Assembly (NCBI GenBank): GCA_965120355.1
Contig: CBCPMX010000183.1
Span: forward strand, 1-20,806
Source of the DNA: CBCPMX01 sp965120355
GTDB lineage: Bacteria > Bacillota > Clostridia > Oscillospirales > Oscillospiraceae
Direction of reading: 5' to 3'
Length of the DNA: 20,806 nt
Part shown: piece by piece, positions 13,582-20,806 of the stretch
How positions within the stretch are numbered: position 1 is the stretch's first letter
How the letters are laid out: every line of letters begins with the position of its first letter
Translations under genes and position numbers: made by a program
The notes under the pieces: generated by a model
Told to the model about the DNA's origin: nothing
Databases searched by the model: none
What the model saw: only the letters and a program-made list of their open reading frames with translations

Positions 13582-13610
13582 TTTTGTCGGGCGGTGTTCT
13601 GCGTTACAAT
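13582..13610 (+). promoter_or_regulatory. Putative lipoprotein gene promoter with poor -35
   Basis: TACAAT at 13605-13610 has only TTTTGT at 13582-13587 seventeen bases upstream. A weak -35 with repeats further upstream suggests dependence on an activator. An alternative -10 is TATAGA at 13547-13552. Confidence 0.45.
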
Positions 13611-13621
13611 ATGGGCAAGAG

Positions 13622-13643
13622 GGCCGGAGGAGACCCTCCGGCC
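13622..13643 (+). other. Hairpin near the 5' end of the lipoprotein mRNA
   Basis: GGCCGGAGG (13622-13630) pairs perfectly with CCTCCGGCC (13635-13643) over a four-base loop. If the -10 at 13605-13610 is used, this stem sits at or within a few bases of the mRNA 5' end, and the ribosome site AGGAGG (13665-13670) remains free. No T-run follows, so it is more likely stabilising than terminating. Confidence 0.55.
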
Positions 13644-13679
13644 GCAAATCCAAAAAACTGATATAGGAGGTTTAATGAG

Positions 13680-15434
13680 ATGAAAAGAGGATTTGCGCTT
13701 GCACTGTGCGTTGCCATGCTGCTGACCATGTTGGCCGGCTGCGGCTCCGATTCCACCCAGACCACTGTAACCGAGGAAACCGCACAGACTGAAGAGACAA
13801 CTTCCGCTTCTGCCGAAGCTGAAGCTGCAGCACCTGAGGAATCTACGGCTGCGGAGACGGAGACCCAGGCGGATCCGGAAGCGGTCGAACCAGAAGAGAC
13901 CACAGAAGAAGAAATTGTCATTGGACCGGACTACTATTATTTGCAGGAGGAGCCGCTGGAAGTGACCGTTATGTTCCAGTATCCGTTCTTCTTTGCGAAC
14001 TTCTTCCCCGAAGGCTGGCAGACCTCGCCCTGGTGGGAAGTGCTGGGAGAGAAACTGAACTGTACTTTTGAGCTGACAGAGGTTCCCAATACCAACTATT
14101 CAGAGCAGCTGAATCTGCGGCTGGTCAGCGGCGATGTGCCGGATCTCATCAACAGTATCGGCAACGTCTATGCCACCGGCGCGGCCGGCGCCCTCAATGA
14201 CGAAATGATCTATGACCTGCGGCCCTATCTGGAAGAGTATGCCCCCAACTACTGGGAGTGGGCTTCCAAGGACGAGAACACCCTGCGGGCCATGATGACC
14301 GACGACAGCGCCATCCCCGTCATGTACAACCTGCAGACGGAGCTGAGCAAGCTCTCCCAGGGGCTGTGGGTCCGGCAGGACTGGCTGGACGCGCTGGGTA
14401 TGGAGATCCCCACCACGCTGGATGAGTTCTATGAGTTCCTCTTGGCCTGCAAAACCGAGTATGGCTGTACCGCCGCCTATTATCAGATGATCACCACGGC
14501 GGCCAACACCGTGGGCATTGAGGCCGAGGGCGTCTGGAATGCCTTTGGCGCGCCCAACTTCTATGTGAAGGACGACGGTACCGTGGGCTATGGCCCCGCA
14601 GAGGACTACTATTTCGAGTATCTGAACTATCTCAAGAAGCTGGCTTCCGAGAGCCTGTTCGTCACCTCCGAGGTGACAGACAGCACCTCCAACGACCTGT
14701 TTGCCCAGGGCAATATCGCCGTCAACGGCGACTCTCCCGAGAATGTGCCCAACTATCTGATCCTGTTGGACGATCCCGACAGCGCCAGCATGAGCCCCAT
14801 GGCTGCGCTGGGAGAGCCCACAGAGTACGGCAGCGTGGTGACCTATATGAACAATGACGGTGTTGCCGCAGCCCAGCTGTCCGTTTCCACCAACTGCGAC
14901 CATCCCGAGCTCATGGTCAAGATCATGGACTATCTGTACACCGACGAGGGTTCCCTCCTGGCCACCTATGGCATCGAGGGCCTGTCCTATGAGATGGTAG
15001 ATGGAGAGCCGCAGTATACCGACCTGGTGGTCAACAACCCCGACGGCATCCCCGTTCGTGCGGCCTTGGGGTATTGGAGCAACCCCGGCCTGTGCTCCCT
15101 GATCATTGCCGGCCGTCTGGACTACACCATGGAGGACTGGCAGCTCTCGGCCTATGACGTCTGGGCCAGCGCCTACACCGGTTCTTCCGGCACCCTGCCC
15201 ACCAGTTCCCTGAGCCTGACGGAGGATGAGCAGCACGCCATTTCGGTCTATTATTCTGATATGACCACCTATATTACAGAGTTTGTCTACAGCGTGGTCT
15301 TTGGTGATGTGGAAATCACCGACAGCACCAAAGCAGAATACCTGAATGTGCTGGAGAACACCATGCATCTGTCTGAGATTCTGGACATCTACACTGCCGC
15401 TTATCAGCGCTACTTGGCCAGAGAGTTGAGCTGA
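13680..15434 (+). CDS. Extracellular solute-binding lipoprotein (family 1 type)
   Basis: A 584-residue lipoprotein. A signal peptide with hydrophobic core ends in the lipobox LAGC, with Cys21 as the lipidated residue. Residues 22-80 are an acidic Glu/Thr/Ala-rich linker, which would hold the binding domain off the membrane. The remainder resembles large family 1 solute-binding proteins (LipO/YtcQ-like), with a conserved-looking stretch GLWVRQDWLDALGMEIPTT near 230 followed by LDEFYEFL. These usually feed oligosaccharide or complex-ligand ABC importers with LplB/YtcP-type permeases. No permease or ATPase gene is adjacent, so it either serves a distant transporter or acts as a sensor/ligand trap. 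AGGAGG lies nine bases before the ATG. It diverges from the NTF2-like operon and precedes the AraC genes. Its many C-ending codons suggest high expression. Confidence 0.9.
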   Translation: MKRGFALALCVAMLLTMLAGCGSDSTQTTVTEETAQTEETTSASAEAEAAAPEESTAAETETQADPEAVEPEETTEEEIVIGPDYYYLQEEPLEVTVMFQYPFFFANFFPEGWQTSPWWEVLGEKLNCTFELTEVPNTNYSEQLNLRLVSGDVPDLINSIGNVYATGAAGALNDEMIYDLRPYLEEYAPNYWEWASKDENTLRAMMTDDSAIPVMYNLQTELSKLSQGLWVRQDWLDALGMEIPTTLDEFYEFLLACKTEYGCTAAYYQMITTAANTVGIEAEGVWNAFGAPNFYVKDDGTVGYGPAEDYYFEYLNYLKKLASESLFVTSEVTDSTSNDLFAQGNIAVNGDSPENVPNYLILLDDPDSASMSPMAALGEPTEYGSVVTYMNNDGVAAAQLSVSTNCDHPELMVKIMDYLYTDEGSLLATYGIEGLSYEMVDGEPQYTDLVVNNPDGIPVRAALGYWSNPGLCSLIIAGRLDYTMEDWQLSAYDVWASAYTGSSGTLPTSSLSLTEDEQHAISVYYSDMTTYITEFVYSVVFGDVEITDSTKAEYLNVLENTMHLSEILDIYTAAYQRYLARELS

Positions 15435-15464
15435 TTTGTGCATGGAGTTGTAACGGATATACAT

Positions 15465-15507
15465 CCGGGTCCGCCTCCCATGGGAGGCGGACCTGGGTTC
15501 GTTTTTT
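15465..15507 (+). terminator. Lipoprotein gene terminator
   Basis: A stem of about 15 bp (15465-15479 with 15482-15496, one G-T pair) is followed by TTTTTT at 15502-15507, about 30 bases after the stop. It makes the lipoprotein a separate transcript from the AraC gene that follows. Confidence 0.9.
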
Positions 15508-15654
15508 CAATTTCAAGGATTGCATTGCAAAACCATGGCGTTTTACAAAAAAAGACATTTATGGTCTTTCTTTTTCGCCGCATTCCTGATAAAATAAGGG
15601 CAACAGCTCCAAGCTGCTGCATGATCAGGCAAATCAAGAATGAGGTGAAGACAC

Positions 15655-16914
15655 ATGGCGGAAACCAAGGAACAATTGATGGAGAGAATTGCACAGTTGG
15701 AGAGAGAGTTAGAAGCCCAATCCAAACGAAATTTCTATCGGGAAAAGGATGAGTTGACTCTGTCGCTGATGAAGCAGGCCTCGCTGCGTTTGGCTGACGC
15801 AAAGCGGGGAATGGCACGGTATGGCACTGTGCTGACGGACGGTCCTGTGTTTGTGTTGGCGGTGGAGTTCTGCTGTAAAGGGGTGCTGCTGTCCCGTAAG
15901 GATCTGTGCTTTGTGCAGTTCCTGGCGAAAAATATGGTGGAAGACCTGTTTGGCCAGGAGCATACGGTCCTGCATACCAGAAACGGCAGCGCCTATTATG
16001 CCATCATCAATGCAAAGCCTGAATCCCTGCCGGATTGCCAGCAGATTTTAGAAGCAGGTAAGCTGATTGTACAGGTTTTGCAGGAACAGGCGGAGCTTTC
16101 CAGCATGGTGCTGCTCAGCGAACCACGGGAATCCATGGAGCTGGTGCATGACGCATATATTGAAGTGGAGCGGCTGCGGCAGTATCTTCGTTTTGCATAT
16201 GTGGAGGCAGATGTGCTGCGCTATGGCGATTTGCGGCACGAAAATGCGCAGGAAACCATGCCCCAACTGCGGGAACTGCAGCAGGCGCTGCAGACCAAGA
16301 AATATGAGGCCGCGGCAGAGTGTGCCGTGCAGGTTCTGGATCAGATGCAGTATGGCGGCGTATTACGGGTGGACAATTTTGAAAGCCAGGTATTCCATGT
16401 TCTGAATCCTCTGGTGGACCGGCTCTATGAGGCGGCCCAGGACGGAGAATTGAATTTGGACGTCAGCCGGGATCTGCGCCACGAGCTGCTTCGGGCTGAC
16501 ACCATGTATGCTTTGCGCCGCAGTGTGGACGAAGCGCTGCAGGCGCTGATTCGGGGAAAAGCGGAGTTGGAGCAAAGCGCTCCCAGTTGGATGAATTTGC
16601 TGCTGGAACAGCTCAATGCGGGGTTTCGCAACCCACAGCTCAGCGTCAATTATCTGGCGGATCAGATCGGCATTACGCCGGTGCACCTGTCACAGGTATT
16701 CCGCAGAATTCAGGGTGTCGGTTTGATGGATTATATTCACCAGCTGCGTGTAGAGGAGGCAAAACGCCTGATTATGGAGGGTTTCAGCGTCAAGGACGCC
16801 ATGACCATGGTGGGCTACTCCAATCAGCTGACCATGACCCGGGCCTTTAAGCGGCTGGAGGGCAGTACACCCGGTCAGTATGCGCCGGCGTCCAAGCTGC
16901 CCGTGTGCGGATGA
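15655..16914 (+). CDS. AraC family regulator with YesN-like sensor region (first)
   Basis: A 419-residue regulator. Residues 1-30 form a likely coiled coil (KEQLMERIAQLERELEAQ). About 55-150 resembles the degenerate cyclase-like domain of YesN/CdaR-type regulators (GPVFVLAVEF ... SAYYAIINAKPE). A helical linker follows, and the C-terminal double helix-turn-helix runs about 325-410, with LSVNYLADQIGITPVHLSQVFRR and MVGYSNQLTMTRAFKR as its two recognition parts. There is no receiver domain or membrane segment, so it probably senses a cytoplasmic ligand. GAGGTG lies seven bases before the ATG. A weak promoter may lie at 15590-15595 (TAAAAT). It is the closest regulator to the lipoprotein and a good candidate for control of the divergent region at 13321-13679. 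Confidence 0.92.
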   Translation: MAETKEQLMERIAQLERELEAQSKRNFYREKDELTLSLMKQASLRLADAKRGMARYGTVLTDGPVFVLAVEFCCKGVLLSRKDLCFVQFLAKNMVEDLFGQEHTVLHTRNGSAYYAIINAKPESLPDCQQILEAGKLIVQVLQEQAELSSMVLLSEPRESMELVHDAYIEVERLRQYLRFAYVEADVLRYGDLRHENAQETMPQLRELQQALQTKKYEAAAECAVQVLDQMQYGGVLRVDNFESQVFHVLNPLVDRLYEAAQDGELNLDVSRDLRHELLRADTMYALRRSVDEALQALIRGKAELEQSAPSWMNLLLEQLNAGFRNPQLSVNYLADQIGITPVHLSQVFRRIQGVGLMDYIHQLRVEEAKRLIMEGFSVKDAMTMVGYSNQLTMTRAFKRLEGSTPGQYAPASKLPVCG

Positions 16915-16930
16915 TCACCTGAAAGACGGG

Positions 16931-16960
16931 TTTGCAAAGTATCAAAATTTGCGGTACAAT
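16931..16960 (+). promoter_or_regulatory. Promoter of the second AraC gene with TTTGCAAA box
   Basis: TTGCAA at 16932-16937 and TACAAT at 16955-16960 are 17 bases apart. The -35 lies in TTTGCAAA (16931-16938), the same eight-base palindrome found twice upstream of the lipoprotein gene, and both places continue with TTTGCG a few bases later. This points to a shared regulator. Confidence 0.65.
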
Positions 16961-17036
16961 AGTTGCAATGCAGCTGTTGTACCGTTTTTTCTGTTTGTGG
17001 ATGCAGCAGCGGCAAACCGGAGCGGGAGGATGTCCA

Positions 17037-18338
17037 ATGGAACCGATGGAGACAACCGGCTATGAGATGTTTATCACGCAATTTGGTGCCGGGGGCGTCA
17101 CGGCGCTGCCGCAGCAGGCTCTGCATCTGCTGCTGAGCTTTTTGGGAAGATCCCGGCAATTGGAGCCGGATTTACGGGCAGAACTGGAACGGCTTGGTAT
17201 CCAAATCCCGGAGGGCAGCTACTGCATCGCCGTTTTTGAGGTGGATGAGCTGCAATTTGACGCCCAACAACCCCTGCCGCGGCACTGGCAGCGCATTGCC
17301 GCCTATGAGCGGCTCAGTAGGGACTTGGTGAAGGTGTTCTGTGGCAGCATCGAAGGTTTTTTGTTCCTGGCGCTGGGATACTTGGTTGGCATTTTGTTCT
17401 CAGTGGAGACAGATGCGCCGCAGCAACTGTGCAGCTTGGTTCTGGAGGAATGGAATGCCAGAGACGGCGGGCGGTTCAGCGCCACATTCAGCAGACGCTG
17501 TGAGCAGATGTCTCAAGCGGCCATGGCCTATGAGGAGGTGTCCAATCGTCAGCGGGGACGGCTCTTTTTCGGCGGGTTGCCAAAGCTGTTGGACGGCGAG
17601 GCTCTGGCGGAGAGCCGGGAATATCTGTGGTCCAGCCGGTTCGCGGAGGTAGATACGCAGCTGCAGCAGTTTGCTCAGCGGATCTGTGGGGCGATTTTAA
17701 CGGAGCAGCCGGAGCAGGCCCATGTTTGGATGGATAAGGCGCTGGATCTGCTGCTGGATGAGGGCGTACACAGCACCTATTATGTGGAGGTGCAAATGAT
17801 CGGCGCACTGTTTTCAGCGCGCCTGGCCGGTGCGTTGAAGGAGGCGGGCATCCTCCAACCGGCGTATGAGGCCCGTCATTCCATGGCGGCGGCGCTACTG
17901 GAATGCCACAAGGACAGGGAATTCCGGCAGAAGGCCCATGCATGTCTGGATGGCTATGTGCAGCATTATCGCGCTATGCAGACCGACCGCAGTGCAAAGC
18001 TGATGGCTGCACTACGGGAGTTTCTGGTGGAAAATGCGTTTGATCCGCAAGTGGGTCTGGGCATGGCCGCAAAGCAGTTTGGCAGCCATCCGGCCACATT
18101 GGCGACAGGATTTCGGAAAGCTTACGGCGAGAGCGTCGGGGATTTTATCAACCGGACGCGGGTACAGCGGGCCAAAGAACTGCTGGAGGAGGGCGGTGTG
18201 TCGGTTCAAAGCGTATCGGAGCAGGTGGGGTTTTGCTCCGGGACCACCATGTATCGGGCGTTCTTGCGCTATGAAGGCCGGCCGCCCAAGAGCTTCAAGG
18301 GAACAGGAAAGCCGAAAACGGATGACCACAGTCAATAA
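17037..18338 (+). CDS. AraC family regulator with YesN-like sensor region (second)
   Basis: A 433-residue regulator of the same plan as its upstream neighbour: an N-terminal region of about 50 residues, a degenerate cyclase-like segment (LERLGIQIPEGSYCIAVFEVD near 45-65, then LFLALGYLVGILFS near 105-118), a helical linker, and the double helix-turn-helix at about 335-425 with VGLGMAAKQFGSHPATLATGF and VGFCSGTTMYRAFLRYEG. Translation is set at ATG 17037 by GGGAGG seven bases upstream. Earlier in-frame starts at 16932 and 16968 overlap or abut the promoter. It has its own promoter, so although it follows the first AraC gene by about 120 bases it can be expressed separately. Confidence 0.9.
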   Translation: MEPMETTGYEMFITQFGAGGVTALPQQALHLLLSFLGRSRQLEPDLRAELERLGIQIPEGSYCIAVFEVDELQFDAQQPLPRHWQRIAAYERLSRDLVKVFCGSIEGFLFLALGYLVGILFSVETDAPQQLCSLVLEEWNARDGGRFSATFSRRCEQMSQAAMAYEEVSNRQRGRLFFGGLPKLLDGEALAESREYLWSSRFAEVDTQLQQFAQRICGAILTEQPEQAHVWMDKALDLLLDEGVHSTYYVEVQMIGALFSARLAGALKEAGILQPAYEARHSMAAALLECHKDREFRQKAHACLDGYVQHYRAMQTDRSAKLMAALREFLVENAFDPQVGLGMAAKQFGSHPATLATGFRKAYGESVGDFINRTRVQRAKELLEEGGVSVQSVSEQVGFCSGTTMYRAFLRYEGRPPKSFKGTGKPKTDDHSQ

Positions 18339-18371
18339 AAAGCAGCAGGGCAGATCGCCCTGCTGCTTTTT
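18337..18371. terminator. Bidirectional terminator between convergent AraC genes
   Basis: AAAAAGCAGCAGGGC (18337-18351) and its perfect complement (18357-18371) form a 15-bp stem with a five-base loop, giving a T-run on either strand. It overlaps the stop codon of the second AraC gene and lies 19 bases beyond the end of the third. Confidence 0.95.
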
Positions 18372-18389
18372 ACCTTTTTCGATCCAGAG

Positions 18390-19751
18390 TTATGGCGTTT
18401 CCAAAAAGCTGCTGGGGGTCGTATCCAGATATTTTTTGAATGCACGGCGCATCGAACGAATGTCACCAAAGCCGGAGCCGGCGGCAGCGGCGTGTAGGCT
18501 CGCGCCAGATCGCAGGACGGCGATGGCGTGTTTGAGCCGCAGCTGCTGAATGGTGTCGAACAGACTGCATCCTGTGTATTTGCGGACGGTGCGTGTGACG
18601 TAGGAGGGGCTCCTGTCCAGCCATTGGGCCAGCTGTGTCACATTCAAATCGGGTGTGGTATAGTGCTCCTGTACATAGCGCATGAGCTGCGGTACCCATG
18701 CAGGCGCATCCGGCGCTGGACATTCCGTGTGAGAACTGAGGATTTCATCAAATATCTCGTCCATGCGGGCGCGAAACTGAGGAAAGCTCAGTTCTTTGCT
18801 GCCAATTTGCAGCAGTAGCCGGTCAATGTGATCCGAAATCCGGCGGCGGGCGTCCGTGTCTGCGCTGTTCATGGTTTCCGCCAATAAATCCAGTTTGGAA
18901 ATCAGCTTCACACGGCCAAGGTTTGGCCTGGGTGTGGACTGAATGAATTCCGCCTCCAGCATTTGATGCATAAGCAGCCGCGCCTGTTCATAGTCGCCGT
19001 GCTCAATACAGTAGAGGTATTGTTTTTCCAGCCGGAAGTTGCGGTCCGAAGCGGGACTTTCTGTCTCCATGGCTTCAAAGTCCCGATAGCACATCACAGG
19101 TGCCGTCAGGTGGTACAGAGAGCGAAACTCCCGGATATTCTGCACATCCTGCGCACAAAGCGCGACACCGGAAAGGGAGGAAAAGGGACGGCTGATCACA
19201 ATGGAGATGTGAATGCCCAGCTTTTCCTGTACAACGCGGACGATATTGTTTGCCAAGGCGTTCAGCCGTTCGATTCTGGACAGAGCAGGTGCTTCTGCCG
19301 GCTGTTCTGTGGTGGATTTGGAACATAGAACACAGTATGATCCATTGTGCAGGTGGAAAACCTCGCAGGCGGAGAAGGGACGCACCAGCTCTTCCATAAT
19401 ATTCTCCACGGCGAAACAGGCCTGATCAAATTGCTGCCGCTGGTCCGGATCAAATTGTTCAAAAAACAGGTGCTGCTGATCTTCAATTTCGGACTCCATC
19501 AGCATGAAATCGGTTCCTTCAAAGTGAATGCCCAGTTCTTCCAGCTCTTTGAGAAAGAGATCTTCGTGGAGGTAGTCGCGGCTGAACAGCCGCTCGGCAA
19601 AGTGGCTGCGCAGCGTATCATAGTATTTTTTGCACAAAGAGGTAACCTCCTGCCGCAATTTCGTCAGTTCGTCCTCCGGAGCGCCAGAGGCCTTTTCCGG
19701 TTCGGGACGGGGCAGGGCAGCGGGTTGCCGGATATGTGCTGTAATTTTCAT
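18390..19751 (-). CDS. AraC family regulator with YesN-like sensor region (third)
   Basis: A 453-residue regulator, same family as the two plus-strand regulators but on the opposite strand and divergent from the last NTF2-like gene. After a Pro-rich start there is a helical segment, the sensor-like region LEELGIHFEGTDFMLMESEIEDQQ near 72-95 with HNGSYCVLCS near 135-144, a long linker, and the C-terminal double helix-turn-helix at about 362-447 (LNVTQLAQWLDRSPSYVTRTVRK, then GFGDIRSMRRAFKKYLDTTP). ATG 19751 is preferred over 19778 because GGGAGG is seven bases upstream and the earlier start overlaps the -10 box. Its divergent position makes it the likely regulator of the gene at 19989. Confidence 0.92.
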   Translation of the reverse strand: MKITAHIRQPAALPRPEPEKASGAPEDELTKLRQEVTSLCKKYYDTLRSHFAERLFSRDYLHEDLFLKELEELGIHFEGTDFMLMESEIEDQQHLFFEQFDPDQRQQFDQACFAVENIMEELVRPFSACEVFHLHNGSYCVLCSKSTTEQPAEAPALSRIERLNALANNIVRVVQEKLGIHISIVISRPFSSLSGVALCAQDVQNIREFRSLYHLTAPVMCYRDFEAMETESPASDRNFRLEKQYLYCIEHGDYEQARLLMHQMLEAEFIQSTPRPNLGRVKLISKLDLLAETMNSADTDARRRISDHIDRLLLQIGSKELSFPQFRARMDEIFDEILSSHTECPAPDAPAWVPQLMRYVQEHYTTPDLNVTQLAQWLDRSPSYVTRTVRKYTGCSLFDTIQQLRLKHAIAVLRSGASLHAAAAGSGFGDIRSMRRAFKKYLDTTPSSFLETP

Positions 19752-19773
19752 AGCGTTGCCTCCCTTTGCTGTT

Positions 19774-19802
19774 ATCATAGCACACCAAACCGCTGCGGTA
19801 AA
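19774..19802 (-). promoter_or_regulatory. Promoter of the third AraC gene
   Basis: On the minus strand TTTACC (complement of 19797-19802) and TATGAT (complement of 19774-19779) are 17 bases apart, directly ahead of the AraC start. Confidence 0.55.
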
Positions 19803-19887
19803 GCAGAAAGGACAAAAAATGTAACGTAGGCCGTTGTTTGACCTGGCGGAAAGTTGCGTTTTTGGCCTTTCGGGCGGTTACTGGTTC

Positions 19888-19916
19888 TTTTGGTTCTAAG
19901 GAATCTCCTTTATAAT
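19888..19916 (+). promoter_or_regulatory. Promoter of the last NTF2-like gene, weak -35
   Basis: A perfect TATAAT at 19911-19916 has only TTTTGG at 19888-19893 seventeen bases upstream. This fits an activator-dependent promoter in the divergent gap with an AraC gene. A six-base inverted repeat (ACCCGG 19951-19956, CCGGGT 19965-19970) lies in the leader. Confidence 0.6.
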
Positions 19917-19988
19917 AAACATAGAAATCCAATTTCCAAATGGATGCGAGACCCGGTCCTGGAGCCGGGTACAGAAAGGAGTGCGTGC

Positions 19989-20714
19989 ATGAAACAAGCA
20001 TATACTGCGGAGCAACTGGTGGAACGGTTTGAAATCCGCAGAGAAGTACAAAACCTGATGGGAAAATACTCGCTCAGCTACTGCATTAAGCAGGAAGGAG
20101 AGCTAATGCGCTACTGGAGCAGCAGAGATGATATTTGCCTTGGCGTCAATGAAGGCTATTACCTTGGACAACAAGATATTGCCGCCTATTACCGCGCTCT
20201 GGGCGAAGAGATTGCGCTGGCCAGTACGCTGATCTGCCGCCGCTTTCCTGATAAGGTGAAGGATGTGCCGGAGGAGAACAGATTTGGCATTGGTCAGATC
20301 TCCTACCGCCCCATTGACACCCCAGTGGTGGAAGTTGCAGGAGACAGTCAGACGGCGAAAGGGTTGTGGGTCTGCCGCGGCCTGGTGGAAAAAATTACAC
20401 CGGCCGGCCCTGTGTCGTATTGGGACTGGAGTTATTGGGCGGTGGACTTTATTTTGGAGGATGGACAGTGGAAGATCTGGCACATGCAGGATTTGCATGA
20501 GGTGTTTGCAGAGCAGGGCCTCAATTTCACGGATCTGCCTGCAGAAGCTGCGCCGGATCCAGCGTTTGCGGAAATGGCCAAGGTGGTCATCCCTGCGCCC
20601 ACAAAGCCCTGCACACTGCGGGAAACCTACAGTGCCCACCGGGCCATGACGCCGCCGCCCAGCGTGCCGGAACCTTATTCCACCTTTGCTGAGACTTTCA
20701 GCTACGGCATATGA
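19989..20714 (+). CDS. NTF2/SnoaL-like protein, paralogue of the gene at 11781
   Basis: A 241-residue NTF2-like protein. It shares AYTAEQLVER near its start, the glycine turn NEGYYLGQQDIAAYY (54-68), the SYWDWSYW segment at 143-150 and the last eight residues AETFSYGI with the operon protein at 11781-12509. Unlike that copy it retains the full signature DFILEDGQWKIWH (153-165) with the His. A Pro-rich region (183-232) precedes the terminal motif. AAAGGAG lies seven bases before ATG 19989; the in-frame ATG at 19854 is upstream of the promoter. It is divergent from the third AraC gene, and a further short open frame with a good ribosome site follows its stop, so it may head another operon running past the window edge. 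Confidence 0.85.
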   Translation: MKQAYTAEQLVERFEIRREVQNLMGKYSLSYCIKQEGELMRYWSSRDDICLGVNEGYYLGQQDIAAYYRALGEEIALASTLICRRFPDKVKDVPEENRFGIGQISYRPIDTPVVEVAGDSQTAKGLWVCRGLVEKITPAGPVSYWDWSYWAVDFILEDGQWKIWHMQDLHEVFAEQGLNFTDLPAEAAPDPAFAEMAKVVIPAPTKPCTLRETYSAHRAMTPPPSVPEPYSTFAETFSYGI

Positions 20715-20725
20715 GGAGGGAAAGG

Positions 20726-20785
20726 TTGAAACATTATAATTTGAGTACCATTCCGAAAAAGGGCGCACAAAACCACGCCCCCTAA
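20726..20785 (+). CDS. Possible 19-residue peptide after the last NTF2-like gene
   Basis: TTG 20726 starts a 19-codon frame (MKHYNLSTIPKKGAQNHAP). GAGGAGGG at 20713-20720 overlaps the preceding stop codon and is five bases away. No T-run or hairpin intervenes. It may be a leader peptide, the broken start of a longer gene, or chance. Another ATG at 20792 lies at the window edge and cannot be judged. Confidence 0.3.
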   Translation: MKHYNLSTIPKKGAQNHAP

Positions 20786-20806
20786 AAGCGAGCGAAAAAT
20801 GAAGTT

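Larger units (their letters stand above)
13321..13679. promoter_or_regulatory. Divergent regulatory region, operon versus lipoprotein
   Basis: This 359-base region holds the minus-strand operon promoter (13416-13444), the plus-strand lipoprotein promoter (near 13582-13610) and candidate operators between them: GGGATTTGCAAAA occurs at 13487-13499 and 13506-13518, 19 bases apart, and AACGCAA (13499-13505) is inverted at 13521-13527 (TTGCGTT). In the operon leader GCCGGTCAT occurs twice (13336-13344 and 13386-13394) and two small stems can form. Direct repeats two helical turns apart fit binding of AraC-type regulators such as those encoded downstream. Confidence 0.6.

Noticed and set aside
14100..15464. 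A 454-codon minus-strand frame inside the lipoprotein gene
   Set aside because: The plus-strand lipoprotein has a lipobox, a ribosome site and a terminator. The antisense frame is a by-product of its strong C-ending codon bias.

Overview
The window looks like chromosomal DNA of a low-to-mid GC Gram-positive anaerobe, most likely a gut member of the Clostridia (Oscillospiraceae-like). The grounds are strong AGGAGG-type ribosome sites on nearly every gene, TTGACA/TATAAT promoters, a ThiI without a rhodanese domain, a GntR/ABC-2 pair, DegV and CinA genes of Bacillota type, and AraC regulators of the YesN-like kind. This taxonomic call is inference; there is no rRNA or tRNA gene to anchor it.

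Layout. 1-1982: after a terminator from an upstream gene, a three-gene plus-strand set (cupin, flavodoxin, double-domain carboxymuconolactone decarboxylase-like protein) ends at a bidirectional terminator. 1996-3930: a minus-strand operon gntR - ABC ATPase - ABC-2 permease, with a consensus promoter overlapped by an inverted-repeat operator. 3931-4423: about 490 bases with no gene I can support. 4424-5862: a MATE efflux transporter with a consensus promoter. 5903-6139: a 40-codon minus-strand gene with its own promoter and terminator, divergent from the housekeeping run thiI - cinA - degV (6328-9767).

10081-20785 is the accessory and most interesting part. A tight four-gene minus-strand operon (13320 down to 10122) encodes an unrecognised protein with a collagen-like Gly-Pro-Gly tract, then three NTF2/SnoaL-like alpha+beta barrel proteins, the last of which carries a second Gly/Pro/Gln-rich tract. 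Divergent from it is a solute-binding lipoprotein with no transporter partners nearby. Two plus-strand and one minus-strand AraC-family regulators of one architecture follow, and then a fifth cluster member, a clear paralogue of the second operon gene, sharing its N-terminal motif and its last eight residues.

How the parts may work together (inference): the lipoprotein captures a small molecule, the AraC regulators sense it or a derivative, and the NTF2-like proteins, a fold used by bacterial dehydratases and isomerases such as BaiE and ketosteroid isomerase, process it, perhaps as an assembly held by the Gly/Pro-rich segments. The substrate is not evident from the sequence. I see no rRNA, tRNA, CRISPR array, insertion sequence or phage gene.
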